DNA of 64,000 nt, from positions 5,208,001-5,272,000 of the forward strand of contig NC_088307.1 of the NCBI RefSeq assembly GCF_032854445.1. Reading direction: 5' to 3'. Shown in pieces: positions 11,601-26,600 of the stretch; the stretch's first letter is position 1; every line of letters begins with the position of its first letter. The notes beneath the pieces were generated by a model. It was not told the DNA's origin. It did not search any database and saw only the letters and a list, made by a program, of their open reading frames with translations. The translations under genes were made by a program, and so were the position numbers. This DNA is from Liolophura sinensis (lineage: Eukaryota > Mollusca > Polyplacophora > Chitonida > Chitonidae).

Positions 11601-14600
11601 GCATTTCCTGTATATGGTTGTGTTGTGTTGTGTTTTGGAGTTTCACGAAACTCGATGAGACATCTTCTCGGTTTTAGCAGGAGCTGTACCACAAAATGAG
11701 CGGTGTTTCTGTTGAAATAAGGCTCTTCATAGCTTTTAATTGTGATTAATGCATCAGTGACCCATTTAAAAGTAGTTCATCGGGAATAAATAAACCACAG
11801 GAGACATCACACATGTACGATACACATGTACAAACATTTTCAGTCTATTTTGATGGTTAACAGGCATGTGTAATTTTCAGTTTTTGTATTTGGTGTTTTT
11901 TTTTTTTTTTTTTCTGATTTATTCTGAAAGTGCCAAAATGCATTCACGGAAGTAGGGTTTAAAGTGCAGTTTCATTAATAGCTTTTAATAGCATTAAGGA
12001 GCCCATTACAGCTAAGTGTTTGGTCCATTATGTTTGGTCAGTCACTCATTTTTAACAGTTTGAAATAATAGTGATGACAGTACATTGAAACTCATACAAA
12101 TATTTGTAATTTTAAGAGACATACTGTTGAAAGAAATTCAGGATTTTTGAGGTGAAATACAGCAATAAGTTGCATTTGACTCCTGAATAAACCTCTGAAG
12201 CCTATATTTCCCGAAAATTGTCAGTTGTGAGAATTGTAAAGGGAAATCTGTCACTGATCTGAACTAACTGTTCGATGAGATAACATGTAAATGAGGCAGC
12301 ACAGGGAATCCCCAAATCCAACTTTTGCTCGTGGATCGCACATGGAAAGTAAAACTGAGCCACAGATTCAACACAGCCGATTATACAGGCAAGTCTGGTA
12401 AACCAGAAGCGATCTTCCTTTCTATCGATTATGTGTTATAAAGTATCCATTTTATTCTCGACTGTACAGAAGAACTGAAGTTACATGGTAGACCACATAA
12501 TTACGGCACAATACCATGTCTGACATATCAAGTTCGCTGAACTTCTCCCGTCATCTCAACAACAAGGGGAGGTCACTGACTTAAAAGAAGTCAGTCTTTC
12601 TAAATATAGAGATTTGAGGGTTGAAGGGAAACCCCAGATAAAAGTGAATATTTGATTGTTCACTCAAAGTCAAAAAAATGTCAGTAGCCACCTGGAAGTC
12701 TCAACTTTATGTAGATGACGTTTAAAATAACAGTAAAATAATTTCTCCGCAATCGCCAGTATGTCTATTTAAGACACATAAATCATTATTTGATGTATTT
12801 TTTCAGTTATTTGATATTTGATATATTTTTGCAGTTTTACATTGTCTGTATTAAAATGAAATCCAATATATTTGCAGCTTTATGTCATATTGGATGACCT
12901 CATTTCTTGTTGAGGCCGTCACTGTGAACGGCTGAAAATATCAAACACCTTGACCCCTGTAACATAAAGCATGTTATATCCATTTTTTTAATAAGTAAAA
13001 TGGCCTGTGTGTGTAGGGTTCCCTCTGTTAACAAATAGCAGCTGCTAGACACATTAAAGCTCTTGTGATGCTTTGGTATAAAAAGTGGAATGGGGGGAGA
13101 TCGGCCATTGTTTGAGAACAGTTCCGTCAATGTCAGTTAGTGCATAAATATTAAATGCAGCCTGCCATTCATGCACGCAGCAGGAAAATGCTGGTTACAG
13201 GACTGATTGCACTGCGGCCATATTTTGGCCATGTTATGTCTATTATGAGGCCCATTAGTACTGCCACCCTGGGGTAACTTATTTATTTGGCTGTAGTGTT
13301 TTTCCATGTAGTCTGGGATGGTTTGAGACAATTTCAACATGTATACTACCACTGGGGTTGTGTTTATGTGAAGGATATGGATGAGCCACCAGTGATATAT
13401 ATACTCACGTGAAATCATTAGCCCATTATACAGTATTTTAACACCTATATTAATCAGGAGAAGAATAACATCTGCAACCAATACTTCCAAACATTCTGAG
13501 AGAACTATTGAGTGTAGAGAAATAATTTGCACAGGTTTTTTAATCTTGCATCTTTAGGTATTTATTTATATGATTTTTGGTGTTTTACGCCATACTCAAG
13601 AATATTTCATTTATATGATGGCGGCCAGCATTATGATGGGAGGGAAACGGGGCATAGCCCGGGGGGAAACCCACAACCATCCGCAGGTTCCATCTTTAGG
13701 GACACAAAAAAAAAGTTTTTAGGGTTGTTTTTGTAATGATTGTATGGAGAAATTTCAGGGAAAAATTTGCCTTTGAGGATGAAAAGGTTGAAGATTTAGA
13801 GTAGGTCTTATCCACTTTTGTTTCTGGATCCACATACTTATGCAGATAACATACAAGATTAGTTTGCGACGACTTCTCGAGGGATTCAGAGCATCAGAAA
13901 AATCCAGCTGGTTTGTGGATATCTCTTAAGATAATTACTCCCTCCCGCCTGCCATTTTTATAAATAAAGGGGGGTGGACTTGGTTAGCACGCCACCACGA
14001 CGAAATGACCCAGGAGCCTCCCACTCTGGGAACACTTTAACTTTCAGAAGCATGACAGCACGATACTTCTGATCCCAACACTTAAGTTTTCGTGATAAGA
14101 AATCAATCAAACTTCCCAAAAAAAAAAAAAATTTTAAGTTGCCCAACATGAGTAGTATAAGGTGGGCAAATGATACAGAATTTTGAAAGCTTAATTATTA
14201 TAGGTTGGATAAATCAAGCATGGATATATCAGTCAAAATTAAGCAAAATATAGCATGTATAAATCAGTCAGAATCAAGCGAAATATAGCATGGATTAAAT
14301 CAGTCAAAATCAAGCGAAATAAAACGTAGATAAATCAGTCAAAATAAAGTGTGGATAAATCAGTCAAAATCAAGCAAAATATAGCCTGTATAAATCAGCC
14401 AAAATCAAGTGAAATGTAGCATGTATAAATCAGTCAGAATCAAGCGAAATATAGCATGGATAAATCAGTCAGAATCAAGCGAAATAAAGTGTGGAAAAAT
14501 TAGTCAGAATCAAGTGAAATATATCATGGAAAAATCAGTCAGAATCAAGCGAAATATAGCATGGATAAAGCAGTCAAAATCAAGGAAATAAAGCATGGAT

Positions 14601-17600
14601 AAATCAGTCAAAATCAAGCAAAATATAGCCGGAATAAATCAGTCAAAATCAGGCAAAATATAGCATGGATAAATCAGCAAAAATCAAGCAAAATACATGT
14701 ATATTGTGGATGAATCAGTCAGAATCAAGCAAAATAAAGCATGGAAAAATCAGTCAGAATGAAGCGAAATAAAGCATGGAAAAATCAGTCAGAATCAAGC
14801 GAAATATAGCGTGGATAAATCAGTCAAAATCAAGCAAAATACAGCATGAATAAATCAGTCAAAATCAAGCGAAATACAGCATGGATAAATCAAGCAAAAT
14901 ATAGCATGGATAAATCAGTCAAAATAAAGCATGGATAAATCAGCCAAAATCAAGCAAAATAAAGCATGGATAAATCAGTTAGAATCAAGCAATATATAGC
15001 ATGGATAAATCAGTCAAAATCAAGCGAAATACAGCATGAATAAATCAGTCAAAATCAAGCGAAATACAGCATGGATAAATCAAGCAAAATATAGCCTGTA
15101 TAAATCAGTCAAAATAAAGCATGGATAAATCAGTTAGAATCAAGCAATATATAGCATGGATAAATCAGTCAAAATCAAGCGAAATACAGCATGGAAAAAT
15201 CAGTCAGAGTCAAGCGAAATATAGCATGGATGAATCAGTCAAAATCAAGCAAAATAAAGCATGGATAAATCAGTCAGAATCAAGCAAAATGTGCAACTTG
15301 AAAAAAAGTTGAACTTTAAGTAAAATATAGTACTTTTGTTGTCCGGTTGTATTGGTATATATTGGTGTATTAAATTTATTGACAGATTATGATGCCAGGT
15401 TGTTTGTCTAAACTTTCAACAGTCCAGTGAGACAAAACTCACAATAAACACAGTGAGCATAACTTTCAACAGTCCAGTGAGACAAAGCTCACAATAAACA
15501 CAGTGAGCATTGAGTCACTTAGTGACCCAGTGAGGAGGTAAAAGCATTTCCATGTTACACATTTCTAACTGATAATCGCAGACCTTTGTATAAATTCCTC
15601 TGCAGACTTTTTTCTCCTGCTGTGTAGAATTTGGATTGCTGAATACCGGTTTTGTCTGGTTTACACTGGTCAGGAAATGTTTTGGACAGAGTTTAGGTCA
15701 AGGTTCGGCCTTTTATACAGGGACCACATACAATGGCCCATACACATTTGAAGGTCGTAGAGTGCAGCAGTTGATTAGCAGAGTTTGACATTTAAATCTC
15801 CTGCATGTATATATGTAGACAGACTTTGTCACGACTCTTGAGCAGCTGCATTGGTATGCTGGCTTAGCAAATTGTGTATTGAAGATTAAAGGTGTAATTA
15901 AATCGACATTATTGCAATGTTTGATTTGAAACTCAAAACATGTTTCCTGATTGTAGCATAATACATACGTGTAAGTTGACACAATGGCAGTTTTAAATTT
16001 TTTGAGAAAAGAGATCTAGTACTTTAAAGTTAATAGATCATCTTTGTTAGCACATCAGCATAGCGCAATGACACTGGCTTCCTCTTTGACCGTACGTGGG
16101 AAGGTCTGCCTGCAACCTGCTGATGGTCATGGTTTTCCCCGGGCTCTGCCCAGTTCCTCCCACCATAATGCTGGGCACCGTTGTATAAGTAAAATATTCT
16201 TGAGCACGCCGTAAAACACCAATCAAATAAATAAATAAATGACGTAATATACATGACTATAAATGCTTTTCCCCTGCAATGAATATATGTACATCTGTAT
16301 AAATTATGAATGGCTTGGAGGCTTTATAAAATGATGCAGTAGACAGATATGGGTGAAGAAAAGTTTTATACACATGGGTCAAATTAGCCCAGGTAGTACA
16401 TATACATGTAAAATATGATTTGTCTCTTCAGATGCACAGGCGTTGTAATCATAGCTTTGTGTGATATCTTGTTTTTGTTCGAAAAAAAAAACCTTCCTGT
16501 CTAGACTGCTGGTATTATTAGTAAAATTCACCACAGTAGCTACCGTTACAGCTAAGAAAAAATTTGATTCTCTGTGTGGCATTTTCACGTGCCACTGTCA
16601 GGCACTCAAGGGTGCATTATTGGCTTTTCTTGGCAAACTTTAATTTTTACCAAACTTCAAAAATCCTGTCTTCATAACCTTTTAATGACTGCCAGTATCA
16701 AGGTCATTTGGTTTTTATTGTTGATATTTGACCCTGAAGGAAAGCTGTTGATCATGTTTTTTTGTTCAGGAAAAAACGTAAATCACCACCTGTTACCTTG
16801 GGCTTCTTTTTTTGGATAATACCATCCAATCATTGTATAAAGGATACTTCATACGCTTACACCTATGGTTGAAGAGTTCGCTGACATGACATCCTAAAAT
16901 GAAATAGACACAGCATTTTAGTGAATTTCCGTATGGCTATTGAAATGGGTTGATGTCAAAAAAATGTAAATTACTGAAAATCTTCAACCTTTTCAACGAC
17001 AAAAGCACTTTTTTCAGTGGAATTTAGACATACATTTATTTATGAAAATCACAATAAAAATGGTTTCTTTGTGTCACTAAAGATGCAAGCTTCATAAACT
17101 GTGCAAATTATTTCTCTACACCTAATTGTTCTTTCTTAATGTTTCAAAATATCATGGTTTCAGAGGTGGTTGAAAAGGTTGAAGAATTAGAGTATATCCA
17201 GTGTAATAGGTTGGATGAAGACTTATTCTATTTATACTGCATGGCATTCACGATAAAGTCCGAATTGACCTTATGGTTTGATACACTTCTAGGGCATGTC
17301 AGTTTGTACATTGTTTTCCTCAGTATTTATGCCATTACAGCAGACGATAATGTTAACATCCATGGCTGAAGCCTTCCTGAATTTTGTGTCAAGCCTAAGG
17401 TTATGATCCTGAAGATTTGTTCTACTTGCATGGATTTATTTATTTATTTGATTAGTGTTTTATGCCCTACTCAAGAACATTTCACTTACATGTATGCAAC
17501 AGCGGCCAGCATTATGGTGGGTGGAAACCAATGGGAGTGCCTGCGGAGAACCCACAACCACGACAGGAGAAGCCAGCATGAGCTGGACTTAACTCATCAT

Positions 17601-20600
17601 ATTGGATGGAAGTCGGAATCTACATGTACATGTATGTGCATGGGTGTTTCAACTGTTTTTTGGTGTGGTTTCTTAAACCTTTCTTCCACTTAACTATTAA
17701 TTTATTCATTCTAGAAAAGAGAACTGAACGTGTTTAACTTTCTGGAAACATTTATTTATTTATGAATTCTTGTCTGATACCGACAGTACATGCATATCCA
17801 CTCACAGATCTTTCCTTCAGATTTGTTGTTTTTGCAAAATCTGAACTTCTTTTGAAATTGCACGGTATGATTCATGTGTTCAGAAAGTTTATTAAGCACT
17901 GTGTAAAAGGGGTGTGTGTGTGCTATTCAGGTTGGATTATTGCGGAGGAACAGGGCTTAAGTACAACTGACCAGTCTGGCCAGGTGTGCTTTGTCTGGGC
18001 TCTGATTTTTACAAGGTAATCAACAGGTGGGCAAGCTACCTGTGCAGAGTGAGTCAACTAATTCAGACACTATAAAGGCTGTAACAAGGACATGTAGGTC
18101 CTCACCTGTCACTCCCTCTTATAGGAAAGTGATTATTGTTCACAAATCATGCCTGTAGTGTACTCAGGCATGTTCTGCCAGCTTGGTGACACCTTATCAA
18201 GGTATGCACACAGTGGATTTGGCTATCTTGAAGGTGCTGTAACCAATGTCATCTGCTTAGTCAGAACTCTTGTGTGAGGCTTGACCAATTGCTCCCTGAC
18301 CCCTTTATGTCCCCTCCCCCCTCCTTCATGTCCCTGGATCCACTCTTCCCTAATCACACCCACCCCTAATCGCACAAACCCCACACTGGAAGGAAACAGG
18401 CCAGCAGCAGTCCTAACCTGTTAGAGATGTAACTATCAACAAGCCCTAATTTCCACATTGCCTATGCACTACCTATACACATACAGTGTAGTACCACAGC
18501 ATGCACACATTTGGCTATGGATAGACCTTAGAGCAGACCATCTCCCTTCAGTGCATGTATGTAGATGTAAGCTTGATTTGTCCAGATCTCTAATGGGTCA
18601 GTGCTGTAATTGATGCTACATGTATGTAAGGGACTTGGTTAAATTTCCCCCATGACATGCACACAGCAGGGATTACAGCCAGAACTGATGTGAGGCTTAC
18701 CTGAGTGTGCTCGTACTGTACCGCCGTTAAGGTAGCCTGAGGGTACAGGTGTAAATTTACCCTATCAGTCTTAGCTCCGTGGATCATCAACCGCTGACGT
18801 GGGTAAAGGAGAGACGACAGCCTGGCGTACATTGCTGCAGTGATAACTGAGCGTCCGACCCTTCTTATTACATGCACATGTGAGGTCTTAGTGAATGGCA
18901 CTGGCTCAAGGTAACACTTTGTAATGAGGACAGCAGTTACAGGCACCTGTTAGGTCAGAGATTTTCAAAATTTAACATTCATACAGCAGTCAAACTTGAC
19001 CTGGTTTTGTGCTATAGTGAATTCACGACGTTGACAGTCCAGTTTTAAATAGTCCTCAAACCCATCCATATGGTTACCAGTATCAGCCACAACGTCTGTT
19101 GGCAACTTCAACCATGATGGATATAATAGAATGATAGAATAATTCCACCAGATCTCTGAGGAGTTGTCCAGGAGCATTCATCATCACCAGTAGATTCTGG
19201 CTGTCAGCAGTGTGGAATTAATGTGACTTGTAGTCACAGTGGTTTTACATTGCTAATTATCTGGAAGTTAAAAGTGGTCCTGATAGATTCCAAGGTGGTA
19301 TTTGGTCTCAACTACAGCATACCGCAGTTGCTGGCTTGTCCAAGGACAGTGCAGTTGTTGAAGAAAAATTTGAGAGCAGTTGTGTAAGTGATTTCTGATT
19401 TGAGATTGCTGTCCAGGTAAAAGGGTGAGGCTGCTGGGAATGTCGCCTTTGAAATGTTATTAAACCACCATATTGCAAGATAGTCAGGAGACAGTGTTGT
19501 CCGCCCTAAGGGAGAACAGCGGAGAGCGCACAGGGTTGATTTTCAAAAACTGATGCATGTGTTTATTTTGAAGTATTAGGTTTTTTTTTTTTTTGCTATC
19601 TTTGGAGCACTTGGACAGAACTGTCACTTCAAGATACCAGATTAGGTGCACATGTGACCACATGTGAAAAGTGGTGTTCACGCAAGTAAAACAAGGCATT
19701 TTTCTGAAGGCAGCATTGTTGTGTGAAAAAAGAAAAAAACTCTATGAATGTCTCCATCATTAGACCGCCGGCCTCGCAGCTGTCCTGCCATGGCTTTCCT
19801 CTGTCTGATCAGCTACATCTACCTGGGATTTCTCTCCAGGTAAGTTACCTGTGGAGGTTAACAATGAAAGCGCTAAACAGCTTTCAAAATAACAGATATT
19901 GTCTGTTGACACCCTCTTGAAGCTGTCCAGGGTCTTACAGAGATATATTTCATCTGTGAAACAACATGTGTAATATTTTCTTACTTTAAGTCTTTGAATT
20001 TAGAAATGGTTGTGTAATGGTTGAAGGATAATTTCCTCTTTGAGTCACAATGGTTTGTGAACTTGAATCTCCTTGCTTACAGTCCTGTAGAATGTACATT
20101 TGTGACAAAACCAGGTAAAAATTAAATACCAGTACTGTGCATATGTAAAACAGTGCACTTACTATGAGTTCATTTCACTTTAGATTTGCATTCTGTAAGC
20201 AAAAATTTATGTTAAACTTTGTCATATCTCCTGTTTTTGGGTGCACTGGCCTCCTGTCATAGTGGGCAAGTTGAGGATACAAATGTGAGGCTCTCATACC
20301 TAGCTTTATGGGAACGTGCCACCGTATTCTGTAAGACAGATCGGAAGCTAGAGACCACTGGGTGGGTAACAAACCTGGTGTATGAAGAAAATGGTCCTCC
20401 CAAAGTTAGTGCATAGGAAAATGCCTATTTTTAATCGCTGTCAGCGATCTTGTATCCGTTGGATTTGATCAGATCAGATTAACGTTCTTGCAGCATGTTA
20501 CACAAGATAATTCTATTCTGAATGATACTAGCGATGTTTTTTGAGAGAAATGAAGTATAATTTTGAATGGATTTGGGAGTGTTTACCTGGCTGAAAGGTA

Positions 20601-23600
20601 TTACATAACCAACGACAACAAAGAAAAAGATCACTTGGTATGGTACAGGTAGAGTCTTTGGCACCTGGTCTCAGAAGCAGGTAGAACTAGACCAGGTAGA
20701 TTGGATAAACTAACTCAAGGCAACTGAGCTTAAGGGGAATTCCCACTGTTAAATGGTATATATGTACAGCTAGTGTAAGCACAGGAAAGCTGCTCCAGTG
20801 ATGTCACTACCCCACATAAATCTGTGTGGGGAGGAGAATTTTTTAAAATTTTCAGCCTTTCAAAGCTTTTACCAAATTGTCTTTCATTCCACAAATGTAT
20901 GTTCGTGAAAGTATATACGTATGTATGTGTATGCATGAGATGACCTGCAATAAGCATTAATAATTACGTAGGTGTTATAAAGCTATGATGCATGCATCAT
21001 GTTTTACCATCAAGCCTGTCATTACCAGCCTGTTCAGTTGCACTTAGGGGAACAATAATACTGGGATTTTGTTTACACATTCAGGGTGTCTGTGTATGCT
21101 TATCAGCTGACGGCATTACACTGTTTGATCAGGTACATGTATCAGTTGACACATGGGCACTGTCGCCTATACAGGATAAGCAGAAAGTAGCTCCTGCCAA
21201 ATTCCAGCCAATCGCTGTTGATATGTAGATTTAGTTCAGACTAATGGGTTAGCCAGCAGTTGATAGTTTTGGATGTTCAAGCTACAGGTAGGCAATTTTT
21301 GATATGTGAATGTGGCATCTCTGCATAGTCATCGCTGTGCGTTGGGTAATTTTGGAGAGTAATTTTCAGATGATTTGGAGTGGAATTTGGGTGGCCAGCA
21401 GTGGTGCCAGTTGGCCGCGAGAACATGTCTCAACAAACAGAAACTCTGTTACAATAGATGCATGCCCTATATGCAACACTGCCATGGCACAATGACTTAA
21501 ATAATATAGGGTCAAGAAGTCAAATGTGTAAGAAACTAGAATTCCATTTCAAACTGGGTTATTGCCTGTGAGTTAAGGCCTAAGACTTTGCCATCTTACA
21601 TGTAACTTCATAATAAAGGTCTCATAAAGGTACCTGTATGTAATTACCATGGCAACCAGTATTTTACCCATGGCGTTGCCATGGTACAGAGAACATGAAT
21701 GTCTGCATGTGGAACAGCCAGTTACAAGGAGAGGCTGTTATGATAGGACTGATATGATGGTGAAAGAGTGATTTAAAAAAAACCCCAAGATTCCTGGACT
21801 CTTTTGGGTTAAATCCTGCTCTGGGTTTGTCATTTCCAAACATTTTTTTATTTAATTATTTTTTTTGAATACAAATTTACCAAGTCAATTGCAGTTCCTA
21901 CATCAAACGGAGAACATTTAGCCGAAACAGCATGTACTTGTAAAGTCTTGTGTGACTAAAGCCCAGTGCATAGGAGAGGATTCCCCTAAACTACAGAGTT
22001 ATTCTCAGTTGGTCAGCGTGTTAGCACAGCATAATGACCCAGGAGCCTCTCACCATTGCAGTCGCTGTGAGCTCAAGTCCAGCTCATGCTGGCTTCCTAT
22101 CGGACGGCACAGGAGACAGTCTGCAAACAACCTTCAGATGGTCATGGCTCTGCCCGGTTTCCTCCCACCATAATGCTGGTCGCCACCGTATAAGTGAAAT
22201 ATTCTTGAGTACGACATAAGACATCAATCAAATAAATAAATAAATTAAAAAAAAGTTATTTGAGGCATCTTAACGCGATTCTCGCGTCTGGTATCACAGT
22301 AAAAGGAGAGCTAGCGACAGGTGATTAGTTAGTTGTGTGATATTCCGGGTTGTAGTAATTTCGCTGACTAAATTAGTGCAATGGCCACTTCTCTAACATC
22401 TACCTAATCACTAGAGCCACTAGAGCAATCACTAGAACCACAGCAATCGTCAAAATTTCTGACAGAAGAGACAAGAAATTATGTCAAATGTTGAGTACTT
22501 TGCTAACTGCCTGTTGTGGCAAAAACCTCATTAAAAGCTGCGCATAAACAGAGGTTGTGGTGTAGGTGACAGCCACACCTGACTGTCAGCTCGGCCCTAT
22601 CTGCTCGTTTGCGACCACCTTCAGGTGACAAATGGAAATTCTGCTATCTTACACAAATATAGCCAGGTTCTGTGTGGGTGTCCATTTGTTAATAATGCAT
22701 AGCTAATATATTAGAGTACATACTAGAATACAGTTCCCCTGACAGCTGTCCAGTTTCACACACATACAATGTACACACTGGCTGTGTTTATCTAGATACT
22801 GCCATGTTTTTTTTTTTCATGTTATTGTTCACTGGCATCTCTGAGTATTAAATTGTTCAAGAGATGTCATTGTTGGCCATATACCCTATTTCTTCTACAA
22901 TTTGGGACACTGGTCTGCTCTTTTTAGCCAATATATTTGTAATTCTAGCAGAAATATTGAGTTTCTTTTTTCTCACATGGTTATGAACAACGTACTCATG
23001 TCTGTACGTTTCCAAAAGGCTGGTAAAGTAATGTATTCTTCTACTCTCAACACTTAATATCTGTCCCAAATTTTTAGAAGATTTTTATTTTAATGACTGA
23101 AGCTTGTTCTGAGGAAGTGATGTGTAGTGTAAGCCAGAAGATGTCTTGTCAGCACTGTTAACAGGTAGCTACAGTATGACATATAGTTAACTGGTTAGAG
23201 ATGTTGCAAGGTGTTTATTCAAGCATATTCTGAAGGCATTATTTCATGTAAACTTACAAAATTATACTTTTTGTGAATCCTTGAAACTGGCCAACCCAAC
23301 CAATGTAGTTTTGTCTCCAAAATCAAATAAAATTGTGTATAAATTGCACTGAAAGTTCCTGTATCATATGTGAAAATGTTTTTATGTGAAACCATTCTTT
23401 AAAAATCGCTTCATTGGGTGAAACGTGACGATATGAAAAGAGGCATATGTCAGTGGGGAAAAACATGAAAAAGATACAAGAGATTTGCATAAAAGATTGT
23501 GCACAGACAGGCCTTGAGTTGCATACACCAGTCCATTACAATTTGGTGGTGAGCTGGATCCATCAGTTTTTATATGTTTTTATATGAGTTTCAGCCCTTT

Positions 23601-26600
23601 GTCTGTAGTGTGGGAATTTGTACATTTAGCCCTGGCAGAGGTTTGTGCTACTGGAGTGCATTTTAGTTTTCTCAAGTTGAGATGGTCTTGTCTATAAAAA
23701 CTCTATAGCCTTACTTTATAGATATGATTTTACCTGTCTTTTCAGTGTGTTTGATACAGATGTCAGCTTGACGCTCACCCAGACCTCAACCCCAGACCAT
23801 CCTGACCATGCCACTCCCAAGGACAACCAACAGGGGAAGGCTGGTGCTCAAGAGGAGGTAACCCTGAATGCTGTACCTGACACAGTGGAGAAGGGAGACA
23901 ACTCTGTTCAAACACTGCGGGCAGATGACACACTTGAGGATGTAAAGGAGTTCATCAAAGAGGCTGCCGATGCCAAAGCTGAGGAAAAAAACAATGATGA
24001 CGTAGTTGCGTACTCTACAACAAAGTAAGTGGATTCAGTTAATATATTTCTGTTACTTACAATATTAATTGACGACTAGTGGTTTTATCTGATAAAAATG
24101 TTAGCCTTGCGATGTAAGACAAAAATGTTCTAAACATGACATAAATTTGCATAAGATTTTCGGTAATTGTTTGAAATGGATATTTCCCCATATAGAAGTG
24201 ACACATTTTTTCAAACCGTCAGAACAGGGTATCTAAATTTTCAGTCCATCACTGTTGTCATATAGTGTCCAAACCATGGGTGGCCTGACACTGGTGAAGA
24301 GTTGCCCTTCCTTCAGCACTTCTTCCCACTGACCATTGACCTCTCAGACTTGAATCCAGCTCTCGCTGCTTTGGTGATGATTTAAGGTGAAGCGGTTTGC
24401 ACCTTACATCTACCTGATGAATTGCAGGGATTTGCCATGTAGTCATCCAGAAACATTGTTGTCAGATATTAGTGAAGAATTCTTGAGTATGGCTTGAAAC
24501 ACCAAATTATTGATTAAATTAAATACACAGGGGACGACTACCATTAGCAAAATACATGAGAAATAATATTCCCCCTTTTATTTCCAGTGAGAAAGAAAGT
24601 ACAGCAACGAATATCGTTCCCGATGTGGAGATAGCTCCCCACGATGTAGAACTCCCCTCAGTAAATATAAGAGAGACCTCAACAATACCACCCCAGAAAG
24701 ATGCCATTGAACTTCAGTTTCCATTAGATGGAGGGGTAGTACAAGAGGTCATCAAGGATGGAGGCGATTCAGGGGAGACAACTGAGGGAGGGCAGGAAGA
24801 GTTTCCCAGCTTTGGAGAATGGACGGCGAAGGTTCTGGCAGAAGAGGAGAAAACCAAACTGGAGCAAGAGAGTAAGTGAGAATTTGCCAAGCTATACTTT
24901 AAATGACACTCCTGGAGGTATAAAATGACACTCCTGGAGGTATAAAATGACACTCCTGGAGGTATAAAATGACATTCCTGGAGGTGTAACATGACACTCC
25001 TGGAGGTATAAAAATGACACTCCTGGAGGTATAAAATGACACTCCTGGAGGTGTAAAATGACACTCCTGGAGGTATAAAATGACACTCCCGGAGGTATAA
25101 AGTGTTTGTAATAACTAGCCAAGCTATCCAGTTTCAAATAGTGCTGAAATTTATTATCAATATCATCGTTTGTTGTACCATCATCAGTGGAAACGTCTGT
25201 CGTAGAATCCCCATGTGATGCATTTTGATAATTTTTTTTTTTTTTTTTTTGCAATTTAACAATATTAGGTATAATTTTGAAATTTGCCGAAGGTAATAAA
25301 GACTTGTTTGGTCAGATTGTTCTTCAAGTGAAATGTTTTCTAGATGTACTTTTTATTTATGAATGAATGCTAAAATGAATGAATGATTATGGCTTAACGC
25401 CACTTCGGCAGTATTTTAGCACTATCGTGGCGATGAATGTCAAATTGTACAGCCTGTCAATAAGCTGACTGAATAGTTTGAAAACTTCTCATCACAATTG
25501 TTTAATGCTACAGCTCCAAATTTGTCCGAACAGAAACTGAATTTTGTCCAGTATTTGACATTTACAAGTTCTTAAGGTGTGAAGATAACTGACACTACAT
25601 CTATATTTTAGGTTTGGGTAACATGCCAGGGGGAGCTGTTCAGCCAAAAACCGTGAAGCAGAGCCGTAACAATTACGCCTTGCGTGATTGCGGTGCTAAG
25701 GTTCTGGCGGCAAATCGAGAGGCTCAGAACACCAATGGTATCCTGAACGGGAACAAGGATGACTATATGACCAATCCCTGTACTGCCAAGAAATGGTGAG
25801 AATCAGAGCTCATTGTCGTGAGTCCTGGACAGTGGGTGGGGAAATAACTGTAATTTATATGTTGATCGCATGTTTGCAAGGGGTTCATTCGGGCATATTC
25901 TGAAGGCACTATAGTGTGTTTGACTGATAAAATTAGACTTTTTGTGAAGCTCTGAAACTGGCCAATTCAGCCAATGTAGTTTGGTCTCCAAAATTAAATT
26001 AAAAATGTGCATAAATTGCACTGTAAGTTGATCTTTCGTATGCGAAAAGATTGAGGTATGTACATTGGTCTGTGTGGTAAATAATAAGTCATTATTGATT
26101 GCTCAGTCTTTGAGACTGCTTTGTTATTTTCAGAAACATCCATCAAGTCTTTCCCTTATGAATACTTTACCCTTACATTCAAGAACTTCTACATTTTGCT
26201 TTCAAGAAATAATCGTGTTCAATATTCTCATTATTTTCATAGACTGTCACATCTGTACCTGTCCCACCTTCACACAAGCGATACTGATTTACTATATTTA
26301 CCTTAAAATTTCTTCCATGTCATTTTTGCCTTTTCCCCTGGGTTCTGTTTTAGACCTATGTCTTAACGTTTGGTTGGAAGGTCTTAGGATAGTCTAGTAA
26401 ACCAAAAGTAATGCCTCTAAAATGTACTTTTTTTCTGGAAATGTTTAGAACCTATACAGGTCCCTGAACAGGATAAGTAACCACCTGCACAAAAAAACTC
26501 CCTTTGTTTCTTTCAGGTTCATCGTTGAACTTTGTGAGCCAATCCAGGTGAGAACAATCGAGCTGGCCAGTTTTGAGCTCTTCTCATCTCAGCCAAAGAC

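Larger units (their letters stand above)
9714..23745. other. 14-kb SUCO intron, repeats only
   Basis: Apart from the SINEs, MITE-like copies and tandem arrays listed separately I see no gene inside. Stretches 10303-13469 and 17601-22007 are plain AT-rich sequence with short chance open frames and a poly-T run near 11898. A minus-strand open frame at 18590-18946 (118 codons) has no recognisable domain. Confidence 0.55.

Noticed and set aside
18590-18946. 118-codon minus-strand open frame in the large SUCO intron
   Set aside because: No recognisable domain, no codon or splice support; could be chance in less AT-rich sequence.
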